This document shows, in pieces, positions 1 through 6,296 of a stretch of DNA of 12,261 nt (position 1 is the stretch's first letter; every line of letters begins with the position of its first letter). Below the pieces are notes generated by a model. That model was not told the origin of the DNA. It worked only from the letters and a program-made list of their open reading frames with translations, and searched no databases. This DNA comes from Euryarchaeota archaeon UBA550. Its GTDB lineage: Archaea; Thermoplasmatota; Poseidoniia; Poseidoniales; Poseidoniaceae. The stretch is taken from positions 44,335 through 56,595 of the forward strand of contig DAYA01000075.1 in assembly GCA_002506705.1 (NCBI GenBank), given 5' to 3'. The position numbers were made by a program, and so were the translations under genes.

Positions 1-443
1 GCTGAAAGTGACCGGACATCCAAGACCCCATTGTCATCTAGATATCTTATGACATCGACAGGCCTCATAGTGAATGGTAACTTATCTTGGATTTCTCCAA
101 GTGTAGATGCTATTGTGTTACCACCAGGTAAGATTGCTCTGAGTTGGAATTCTCTAAGGTTCTTCCAAGTCTCATCAGCCAACTTCATCCCAGATTCTGT
201 TAAAAAGTAGGCTTTGCGCTTTCTGCTAACTCCTTGAACGTGAGCCTGTCTCTCGATTAGAAGTCCTTGGTCCTTCAATCCAGCAATAGCCCTGGGAACG
301 TTTGAGCGAGCGATTGCAACAGCATTTGCAATCCCCATTTGCGATAGGGCGAATGGTACTTCGACTGAATTCATGAAGTCAGAGAAATCAGAAAGATGTA
401 GTAAAATCCTCTCCTGAACACCCGGTTTTGGTCTGGTCGCCAT
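1..443 (-). CDS. Winged-helix transcriptional regulator, N-terminal part (3' end beyond window)
   Basis: An open frame begins at the ATG at 443-441 and runs off the left edge after 147 codons, so the C-terminus is missing. The protein starts MATRPKPGVQERILLHL. Residues ~28-62 form a helix-turn-helix (ALSQMGIANAVAIARSNVPR, then a helix ending LKDQGLL). A basic wing follows at ~64-82 (HVQGVSRKRKAYFLTESG). This is the MarR/ArsR-like winged-helix pattern common in archaeal regulators. In some archaeal proteins the same kind of N-terminal module precedes a STAND/AAA ATPase or TPR domain, but no P-loop is visible in the 147 residues, so the rest is unknown. It starts 53 bp after the stop of the beta-helix gene on the same strand and could be cotranscribed with it. 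A GGAG at 458-455 lies 11 nt before the ATG. The DNA-binding role is well supported; its target is unknown. Confidence 0.82.
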   Translation of the reverse strand, partial: MATRPKPGVQERILLHLSDFSDFMNSVEVPFALSQMGIANAVAIARSNVPRAIAGLKDQGLLIERQAHVQGVSRKRKAYFLTESGMKLADETWKNLREFQLRAILPGGNTIASTLGEIQDKLPFTMRPVDVIRYLDDNGVLDVRSLS

Positions 444-454
444 GGTCGATCATT

Positions 455-458
455 CTCC
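455..458 (-). promoter_or_regulatory. Possible Shine-Dalgarno site of the winged-helix gene
   Basis: The minus strand reads GGAG here, 11 nt before the ATG at 443, slightly farther than usual. A second purine-rich stretch (AGAGGA) lies a few bases further upstream. An ATG between the SD and the chosen start is out of frame and hits a stop after 21 codons, so the ATG at 443 is preferred. Confidence 0.4.
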
Positions 459-496
459 TAGTCCTCTTAGAGTGTTGTGTATTTCCGTGTTGGAAA

Positions 497-3400
497 TCAC
501 TGCTGCGGAGGCCTGTAATTCGGATCTGCGACCCACTGGTTAGTTTGAGCGTCCCAAATCCATCCAGGATGCTGTGGCTGAGCAGCAGGGACAGGTGCAG
601 GTGCAGGTGTTAGTTCACCTGCAGAAGCCGCTGCTTGTTCTGCAGCCCTTGCTTTTGCCCATGCATACGGATCTTCCTCTTTTTGCATCTCAGCCAATGC
701 TTCTTCATCGTCTTCGAACTCTTCTTCAAACTCAAGGAAGAAGAATGCGCCAACTGCAAGGAGTATCGCAATGACTACTACCGCAATAACAATCCAAACC
801 CAAGAAGAAACACCCTCAGTTGCTGATTCACCTTTCTGTAGAGTGATTGAGTTACCGTCGTCTTTTCCAATGAATTGACCATCTTGTTCAAAGTATATCT
901 CGAAGCTACCGTCTCTATCAAGAGCTGAGGATGTGATATCCATCTTCCAAAGGCCGTCTTCGCCAACAACGGTGTCATTTAGTTTGATGTCACCCTTTAC
1001 AAGTCTCGCTGTGACTACAGAATTTGGCAATCCTGTGCCTTTGAACTCAGCAGAGTCACCAAACTTGACTGCACCTTCATCTACCCTGTCAGCAGTAAAC
1101 TCTACTCCACGAACAATGAAGTTGACCTGGTAAGAGTATTCTAAAGAATCATAGGCATCTCTTGCTTCAAACATTACACCTTGCATGGACCAATCAGAGA
1201 TTTCACTTGATGTTTGATACATCGAATCCATCGGGTTGTAAACCGCTTTACCCTCTGGGGTAATTCTGATGTGGTATGCATAATCATCATCAAGAGCAGA
1301 TGATGGGTCATCGTAGATATCGAATACCATGTGGCTAGACTGTGGACCTACACCATCAGAATCGTTGAAGAAGTCTAGCAGATTGATTTCTGCCCCAACT
1401 CCACACTTATCGAAAGCACTTGATTTCTCATCACAGAAGATTGTGATAGTATCAACCCAGCCAGTTGGATTGAATGTCGGCTTGATATTGTCTGCATCTG
1501 CGGGGTTATCGATTACAATACGTACCGATTCCATCAAAGAATAATCTACACCATCGTAAGCCCTGACTTGAACTTCATATTGCTGGTCGTGAATTAGATC
1601 GCTCGTATCCCAGTATGTGTACCATGCACCGTTAGGCTGGAACGAAGTAATTGGATTTGGACCGTTGTTCAACTCGATACCACTAGCAAGGTCAACGATT
1701 GTAATTTCAACACGTGTAACTTGTCCATCGTTATCCCTTGCCACACCACTGATGATTGTTTCATCGGATGCCCTTACACTCTCCATCGGAAGTGGTTCGC
1801 TGACCTGGACAATTGGAATTCGGTTGTCATTATCGATTGTGATAGTGATTACTTCTGCATCGCACATGTCCACAACTTCGTGGCAGTAGTTTGAGTCACT
1901 TGCCCAAACTGTGAATGTATAGTCACCGCTTGGTAGCGAAGAGAAGTTCCATGTGTCTGCCCAAGCAGCTGCTCCACCTGCATTTGCAGGATAGTTTGCG
2001 GAGTAATTGTTAGGTCCTTGAACGCTGAACCAAATATCTCTGATATCGCTTCCTTGAACACCCTGATAGTCGTCAGATGCTGTTCCTGTGAAGAGAACTT
2101 CCTGGCCATCGTGGGTAGAACCATCCAATGGGGTATCAAGGTTGATTGTTGGTGGATTGATATTCAGTTTGAATATTCGAGTACTAACAATCGATTCATC
2201 CAATCCATCGTAGGAACGAACTCTGAATGTAACATCCTCTTCAAAGTGGTTTGCCATATCCCAATCGAAACTCCATGTCTTAAATGGCCAGTTTGTCATA
2301 GTAACTTCACCGTTAGCGCCTGATGTATCTGTTGCTAGATACCAATCTTGGCTTCCATGTGGTTGGATTTCCACTCTCTTGATGTCACCGAATTGTTTCA
2401 GCCATGAATCATAGTCATTGAAGTACGGGCCAGATTGGCCATCATATGCAGAACCGGTTAGGGAAATAGTTCTCGCAAATGAGGTGCCGTCGTTTTGGTC
2501 AACACCAACGGATGGCGCGATGTTGACTAGATTGATGACTTCATCAACCATACCTGTTAGAGTGAAATCATGCGTAGATGTTCCCTTGCTAAACTTCTTT
2601 GCTTCAACTGAGTATGTTGGCAATTCTCGGTTCCCAGATTGACAGTCTGGGTCTTGGTTATCTGCTAGTGTGTCACCATCATTGTCGATACCGTCACTAC
2701 AGGAATCTTCACCTTGGTCTGTTGCTTGGTGGTTCCAGTTTCTGTCGATGTGGAAGTTTGATGGAAGTGTAACCCACGGAGTGTAACCGTATGGGTCGGT
2801 AGTCATGTTGTACAATGGTTTTCCATTTGCATCCTTGATTGTTACAAGAGCATCGGAAACTTGTGAGTTATCTGCTTTGACTTGATACCTTACGAGTTCT
2901 CCTTGCTCGACTTGGACACCCCAAGCAGTATTCTGATTTTGAATGTGAATCTTCGATCTATCGAAGTTCTGCACATCAGAATACGTGAATGTTGTAGCAT
3001 TCTGATTTAGTTCCATAGCCAGAGGCATGAACTTTGGAGGCCATACGCCAGTAAGTGGAACTTGTAGGCACACTGATGAGTCCCACGGGCATTCTCTGTC
3101 ATCCCAAGTCAGCATTACAGGGTACATCTGATTGCCACCTGGGTCTGGCATGAACTCGCTCTGCACAGCAACACGTGATTCTGTGACGTTGTAAATCTGT
3201 GATGCATTGGTGTACGAATTACCAGAGAAGTAAGCAATCGAACCGTATTTGTTTCCATAATTATCATCATACAGCGAGACGTTTGCAGCGAAACCACCGA
3301 CTTCTATGTCATTATTTTGAGCGTTTACAATGCCGCCTTTAATTCTGAATCCATCTCCTACGTTGTTTGTTACCGTATTGTCCATGAACGTAGCAGAAGC

Positions 3401-4792
3401 CATGTAAACGTGGAATGCAGGACACGGGAAATCTCCTCCATACATCTCAACCGAGTTACACGTTCCGGTATTGTTTGAGATTATGTTGTTTGCAAAATAC
3501 AGACGAGCTTTGCTAGGGGATGGAACGTTCCACCCCTGGTCTTTGTGGTGATATTCACCGATCAACACTGGTTCCTTTGCTGTGTTGAGAATTGTGTTGT
3601 TTTCTGCACTCACATCAGACTCACCATAAATCCACAGACCATTCCATCCACCAATAGGGCCAATTGTGTTGCCATTTGCGGTTACGAATGAAGAGCGGAT
3701 ACCAAATCCGGAACCTTCTGCGGCACCTGAAATTGTATTTCTTTCTGCAAGAACAATTGCGCCATCGTATGCAGTAATTCCTGCCCCATCAGTAGGAGTG
3801 ATTACGTTGTCTGAAATCACGAATGTGTAATTTTGGCCGTTAGCTGACAAGTGTGAGTTTGTATCTATAGCGTTGCACTTTGTGGTGACCGTTGAGTTTG
3901 TTAGATAACCACTGCTTGAGCGCAAGAAGGCACCGTAAGAATTCTGTGTGATTGAAACTGTGTCCATTCTCACGAAAGAGTTCTCAAGATAAATTGCTGA
4001 GCGACCTCCACCTTGGGTTCCACAATCGGTCTCTTCACCAGTGAAAGCCGAGTTTAAGACTTGCATTACCACAAGACCTGCTCCTGCACCGTATGCCTGA
4101 ATCGCAGCACCGTGGTAACCTTCATCATCGATTCCAACCTCGAAAGTTCCGCCGTCAAAGGTAGGCGATGCACCGTTGATTGCCAACACGTTTGTTGTGT
4201 TGATATCCTTGAAAGTTGGATTGGTTACACTCAAACTTGCACCGTCAAAGATCATTGCTCCGTACTTTATGGACCCTTGACCGTCAATGTCAACAGGGAT
4301 TCCATATGCACCATCAAGTGTTACGTGGTTCAGGCGGGTCAGAGACTGGTCGATTGTAGAATCCAGATAGATTCCAGAACCGCAAGCCATGTCTGGATTG
4401 AATATACCTGTTACGTAACATCTGCCAGTTTGGTTAGGAGCTGGTGCTGCCGGTGCACCCCAAATAAAACGGATAGGAGAACCTGTACTTGCCTGTGATG
4501 CTCCACAAGAACTGTCACCTGCACAAATCGAACCTTGGATGTTGATGTTCTTGTCTGCAGGTATGTTGATTGTTGTTCCTGCGTTAATGATTAATTTCGC
4601 ACCACCTGCAACCAATAAGTCGCCGTCCATGTTCATTACTCCGGTCCAAGTTTCTGTTCCGGTAATCGTTCCAGATGAGGTCTCATTCACAGCCATTGCT
4701 GAAGGAGCGGTTGATACCATAGTTACAAACAGGGAAACAAGGAACAAACTCACTAAACCTATACTCTTACTTTTTTGGACGTTTACAGACAT
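497..4792 (-). CDS. Secreted, membrane-anchored right-handed beta-helix protein with Ig/cadherin-like modules
   Basis: 1,431 residues from the ATG at 4792, ending in TGA. This start gives a good signal peptide (MSVNVQKSKSIGLVSLFLV..., signal peptidase site after PSAMA, ~residue 34) and has an SD-like GAGGG upstream; a GTG 45 bp further out would bury the signal peptide. Residues ~35-535 look like a right-handed parallel beta-helix of the NosD/pectate-lyase-like kind: repeated short strands with N-rich turns such as AENNTILN, FANNIISNN and MDNTVTNN. No sugar-degrading catalytic motif could be recognised. A Cys-flanked Asp-rich loop (DGIDNDGDTLADNQDPD, ~700-716) resembles calcium-binding loops. 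Then come about three Ig/Big-like modules (~760-1095), each with a DG or DNDG turn, a cadherin-like segment (~1105-1230) and another Ig-like module (~1235-1320). A membrane helix lies at ~1329-1355 (SSWVWIVIAVVVIAILLAVG), followed by an acidic, Ala/Pro-rich cytoplasmic tail of ~76 residues ending in a Trp-rich motif. More than a dozen N-X-S/T sequons suit a glycosylated surface protein. Ligand and function are unknown. Confidence 0.88.
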   Translation of the reverse strand: MSVNVQKSKSIGLVSLFLVSLFVTMVSTAPSAMAVNETSSGTITGTETWTGVMNMDGDLLVAGGAKLIINAGTTINIPADKNINIQGSICAGDSSCGASQASTGSPIRFIWGAPAAPAPNQTGRCYVTGIFNPDMACGSGIYLDSTIDQSLTRLNHVTLDGAYGIPVDIDGQGSIKYGAMIFDGASLSVTNPTFKDINTTNVLAINGASPTFDGGTFEVGIDDEGYHGAAIQAYGAGAGLVVMQVLNSAFTGEETDCGTQGGGRSAIYLENSFVRMDTVSITQNSYGAFLRSSSGYLTNSTVTTKCNAIDTNSHLSANGQNYTFVISDNVITPTDGAGITAYDGAIVLAERNTISGAAEGSGFGIRSSFVTANGNTIGPIGGWNGLWIYGESDVSAENNTILNTAKEPVLIGEYHHKDQGWNVPSPSKARLYFANNIISNNTGTCNSVEMYGGDFPCPAFHVYMASATFMDNTVTNNVGDGFRIKGGIVNAQNNDIEVGGFAANVSLYDDNYGNKYGSIAYFSGNSYTNASQIYNVTESRVAVQSEFMPDPGGNQMYPVMLTWDDRECPWDSSVCLQVPLTGVWPPKFMPLAMELNQNATTFTYSDVQNFDRSKIHIQNQNTAWGVQVEQGELVRYQVKADNSQVSDALVTIKDANGKPLYNMTTDPYGYTPWVTLPSNFHIDRNWNHQATDQGEDSCSDGIDNDGDTLADNQDPDCQSGNRELPTYSVEAKKFSKGTSTHDFTLTGMVDEVINLVNIAPSVGVDQNDGTSFARTISLTGSAYDGQSGPYFNDYDSWLKQFGDIKRVEIQPHGSQDWYLATDTSGANGEVTMTNWPFKTWSFDWDMANHFEEDVTFRVRSYDGLDESIVSTRIFKLNINPPTINLDTPLDGSTHDGQEVLFTGTASDDYQGVQGSDIRDIWFSVQGPNNYSANYPANAGGAAAWADTWNFSSLPSGDYTFTVWASDSNYCHEVVDMCDAEVITITIDNDNRIPIVQVSEPLPMESVRASDETIISGVARDNDGQVTRVEITIVDLASGIELNNGPNPITSFQPNGAWYTYWDTSDLIHDQQYEVQVRAYDGVDYSLMESVRIVIDNPADADNIKPTFNPTGWVDTITIFCDEKSSAFDKCGVGAEINLLDFFNDSDGVGPQSSHMVFDIYDDPSSALDDDYAYHIRITPEGKAVYNPMDSMYQTSSEISDWSMQGVMFEARDAYDSLEYSYQVNFIVRGVEFTADRVDEGAVKFGDSAEFKGTGLPNSVVTARLVKGDIKLNDTVVGEDGLWKMDITSSALDRDGSFEIYFEQDGQFIGKDDGNSITLQKGESATEGVSSWVWIVIAVVVIAILLAVGAFFFLEFEEEFEDDEEALAEMQKEEDPYAWAKARAAEQAAASAGELTPAPAPVPAAQPQHPGWIWDAQTNQWVADPNYRPPQQ
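592..609. repeat. Three tandem 6-bp units (CAGGTG) in the tail of the beta-helix gene
   Basis: Three perfect CAGGTG units occur in a row on the plus strand. On the coding strand they encode part of the Ala-Pro linker (PAPAPVPAAQP) between the acidic juxtamembrane tail and the Trp-rich end. Such a short repeat could change length by slippage, altering linker length in frame by two residues per unit. It is probably just low-complexity coding sequence. Confidence 0.6.
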
Positions 4793-4798
4793 GATACA

Positions 4799-4803
4799 CC
4801 CTC
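4799..4803 (-). promoter_or_regulatory. Shine-Dalgarno-like site that fixes the beta-helix gene start
   Basis: The minus strand reads GAGGG 6 nt before the ATG at 4792. Together with the signal peptide that begins right after this ATG, it decides against the GTG start at 4837. Confidence 0.6.
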
Positions 4804-4811
4804 GGCATGTC

Positions 4812-4826
4812 GTCCAAATACTGGAC
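4812..4826. repeat. Inverted repeat GTCCA-N5-TGGAC in the leader of the beta-helix gene
   Basis: A 5-bp perfect inverted repeat with a 5-nt spacer (GTCCA AATAC TGGAC) ends 20 bp upstream of the chosen ATG. It could form a small hairpin in the leader or be a dimeric operator. It is short enough to occur by chance. Confidence 0.35.
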
Positions 4827-4847
4827 TGACTTAACACATTGGGATAG

Positions 4848-4861
4848 ATTTCAATTGAAAT
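4848..4861. promoter_or_regulatory. 14-bp perfect palindrome (ATTTCAATTGAAAT), candidate operator
   Basis: ATTTCAATTGAAAT is identical to its reverse complement and lies 56 bp upstream of the beta-helix ATG, directly beside the first TATCAT box. With no loop it is better suited to binding a dimeric regulator than to forming a hairpin. The winged-helix protein encoded next to the beta-helix gene is one candidate binder, but this is inference only. Confidence 0.45.
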
Positions 4862-4939
4862 GTATCATTATCAGCCGAGAATATCATGTTTTTTAGGCTA
4901 ATAAAATTACATAATATCATTTTTAAGGAAAAATATCAT
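4861..4939. repeat. Four spaced TATCAT boxes, regular 19-33-19 layout
   Basis: TATCAT occurs at 4863, 4882, 4915 and 4934 on the plus strand; the last three are extended to AATATCAT. The two inner copies match further: 4880-4897 reads AATATCATGTTTTTTAGG and 4913-4928 reads AATATCATTTTTAAGG. The intervals are 19, 33 and 19 bp, close to two, three and two helical turns, and the TATA-like stretch 4898-4909 lies between the inner copies. This looks like an array of regulator sites on one face of the DNA, though the AT-rich background raises the chance of coincidental hits. Confidence 0.5.
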
Positions 4940-4965
4940 ATGTTTCATAATGACTAATTTGCGCC

Positions 4966-4977
4966 TCAGTGCACTGA
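4966..4977. repeat. 12-bp perfect palindrome just after the protease gene
   Basis: TCAGTGCACTGA is its own reverse complement and begins 11 bp past the protease stop codon. It has no loop, so it is a poor hairpin, and no T-run follows directly on the minus strand. It may be a protein-binding site at the edge of the control region or chance. Confidence 0.35.
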
Positions 4978-4987
4978 TTAGAACATA

Positions 4988-6205
4988 TTAGCAGGCAACT
5001 GATGATTGTATTTGATTCAACCAACCTTTACCGTCAATCGCTCCATAACCCCACCGAGAATCATGTTCGATTCCATCCTCCAGAGGTATCGCTGAATTCA
5101 TCAACGCTGTTTTTACTTGAGTGAGACACTCTTCGTTTGGATTGATTAAATCTGGTTGTGCTTCTAGAATCAAAGCTAAAATTCCTGAAACGAAAACCGT
5201 AGCATCGCTAGTACCTGTTGAAGAATAGTATTCATCATCGAATGCAGTAGATACGATTGATACTCCTGGGGCCGACACCTCTGGTTTCTTGTGAGGATTT
5301 TGGTAGAGTTCTGAATTCTCAACGCTAGTATAACCGAGAGAAGAGCCTTCCCAAATATCTCCATTAACGTCCAAAGCACCAACTGAAATTACTCCCGGTA
5401 CATCCGAGGGAGTTGCAACTCTACCATCGTCATCGGCCCCACCGTCGTTTCCGGCTGCTGCAACAACGTAAACGCCATTTGCAATCGCTTGCTTGACAGC
5501 GTTAGATGTAGGGCCTTCAGTGGTTGCATTTGGATCGCTTTCCCCACCCAAGGACAAAGAAATGATGTTTGCTTGGAATGTTTTCCAACACCACTCTATC
5601 GCACTAGCAACGACATTCTGGTCACCACTATTTCCACCATCTCCATCATCTCCAAGGGCCGCCGCCATACCAAGCGTAACACCTGGAGCAACACCTTTGA
5701 GGTATCCATCAGAAGCCAAAATGCCTGCCATCATAGTACCGTGAGCGAGAGACCCTAGGTCTGAAATTTGATTAGAGCCTGTGATAAAATCCTTGAATAC
5801 CAAATCGATTGATTCCAAATCGGAGTGACTTGGATCGATACCAGTGTCAACCATACAAACTCGAATGCCATCTCCGGTATAACCCAGTGATTGTAATTCT
5901 CTTGCGCCAGAGTCCTCGAAAGCCCACTCAGATTTCGGCGGGGGTATTTCGATGAAAAGCAATTGGCTTCGCCAAACAGCCCACATAATCAAAATCAAAA
6001 CTAGGAAGAACCCAGTGCTAATCAGTCGCTGTCGTAGTCGCTTAGGTCTAGAGACAACCGGTACTGGAGTTGGTGCCCAACCCAATACTTCGCTTCTCCA
6101 TCCCTCTTGATGTCCAATGGTTGCTGAGTCAGCTGCGGATAAGATCCGATAGTCGGAGGGTTCGGGAATGAACTCGACATCCCCGAGTTCTCTCTCCTCC
6201 CACAT
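4988..6205 (-). CDS. Membrane-anchored subtilisin-like serine protease (family S8)
   Basis: 405 residues, ATG start and TAA stop. The catalytic triad is intact: Asp120 in VCMVDTGID, His155 in LAHGTMMAG and Ser333 in GTSDATVFVSG, with the oxyanion Asn253 in VVAAAGNDG. The Ser motif departs from the usual GTSMAxPxxxG: Asp follows Ser, and Val replaces the conserved Pro. Residues ~61-80 form a single membrane helix preceded by RPKRLRQR, so the positive-inside rule puts ~60 residues in the cytoplasm and the protease outside. No I9-type propeptide domain is seen; only ~30 residues separate the helix from the catalytic domain. Four cysteines (117, 206, 360 and the last residue 405) could form disulfides. 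It lies 91 bp after the AglB-like fusion and before the beta-helix gene, which suggests a role in processing or quality control of surface proteins; the substrate is not known. No clear SD precedes the ATG, whereas a TATA-like element at 6233-6241 would give a nearly leaderless mRNA. Confidence 0.93.
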   Translation of the reverse strand: MWEERELGDVEFIPEPSDYRILSAADSATIGHQEGWRSEVLGWAPTPVPVVSRPKRLRQRLISTGFFLVLILIMWAVWRSQLLFIEIPPPKSEWAFEDSGARELQSLGYTGDGIRVCMVDTGIDPSHSDLESIDLVFKDFITGSNQISDLGSLAHGTMMAGILASDGYLKGVAPGVTLGMAAALGDDGDGGNSGDQNVVASAIEWCWKTFQANIISLSLGGESDPNATTEGPTSNAVKQAIANGVYVVAAAGNDGGADDDGRVATPSDVPGVISVGALDVNGDIWEGSSLGYTSVENSELYQNPHKKPEVSAPGVSIVSTAFDDEYYSSTGTSDATVFVSGILALILEAQPDLINPNEECLTQVKTALMNSAIPLEDGIEHDSRWGYGAIDGKGWLNQIQSSVAC

Positions 6206-6232
6206 AGAACAACACTACCACTTCAATGGCTT

Positions 6233-6241
6233 CAATATATG
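6233..6241 (-). promoter_or_regulatory. Candidate TATA box of the protease gene
   Basis: The minus strand reads CATATATTG, centred 32 bp upstream of the protease ATG. With the usual archaeal TATA-to-start distance of ~26 bp, the transcript would begin only about 5 nt before the ATG, which fits the lack of a clear Shine-Dalgarno site. No convincing BRE is visible upstream of it. Confidence 0.45.
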
Positions 6242-6255
6242 TCTGAAACCAATAG

Positions 6256-6284
6256 GATTCTGCCCCCATAACGGAGGCAGAATC
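6256..6284 (-). terminator. Stem-loop between the AglB-like fusion and the protease gene
   Basis: GATTCTGCC at 6256-6264 pairs perfectly with GGCAGAATC at 6276-6284: a 9-bp stem with an 11-nt loop, in which two more C-G pairs could form beside a bulged A. It starts 12 bp after the stop of the giant gene and ends before the protease TATA-like element. The position suits a 3'-end or transcript-stability element. No strong T-run follows on the minus strand, so an intrinsic terminator is not certain. Confidence 0.5.
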
Positions 6285-6296
6285 ACTATCGGAATA

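Larger units (their letters stand above)
4793..4987 (-). promoter_or_regulatory. AT-rich control region upstream of the beta-helix gene
   Basis: This 195-bp gap between the protease stop and the beta-helix gene is clearly more AT-rich than the coding DNA, especially at ~4861-4960. It holds four TATCAT boxes, a TATA-like stretch at 4898-4909 (minus strand TAATTTTATTAG), a 14-bp palindrome, a GTCCA/TGGAC inverted repeat and an SD-like site. If the TATA-like stretch is used, transcription would start near 4877 and give a leader of ~85 nt containing the palindrome and inverted repeat. The TATA and start-site placement is inference from the usual archaeal spacing of ~26 bp. Its size and content suggest the beta-helix gene has its own promoter and is not simply read through from the protease. 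Confidence 0.6.

Noticed and set aside
603..622. Hairpin GCAGGTG-N6-CACCTGC
   Set aside because: It lies inside the coding sequence of the Ala/Pro-rich tail, where repeated codons easily create such pairing; no regulatory role is suggested.
4061..4498. Plus-strand open frame of 145 codons inside the beta-helix gene
   Set aside because: It lies opposite a well-supported gene, is Cys/Thr-rich with no domain, and has no promoter or ribosome site of note.
3200..4690. Pectate lyase or other polysaccharide lyase activity for the beta-helix domain
   Set aside because: The fold is suggested by the repeat pattern, but no catalytic residue set of a known lyase or hydrolase family could be recognised.
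4793..4837. GTG start 15 codons upstream of the beta-helix gene ATG
   Set aside because: It would add MLSQSSIWTTCRGCI before a normal signal peptide, and the SD-like GAGGG lies between it and the ATG at 4792.
4966..4977. TCAGTGCACTGA as a terminator of the protease gene
   Set aside because: A palindrome without loop cannot form a good hairpin and no T-run follows directly; kept only as a palindrome feature.
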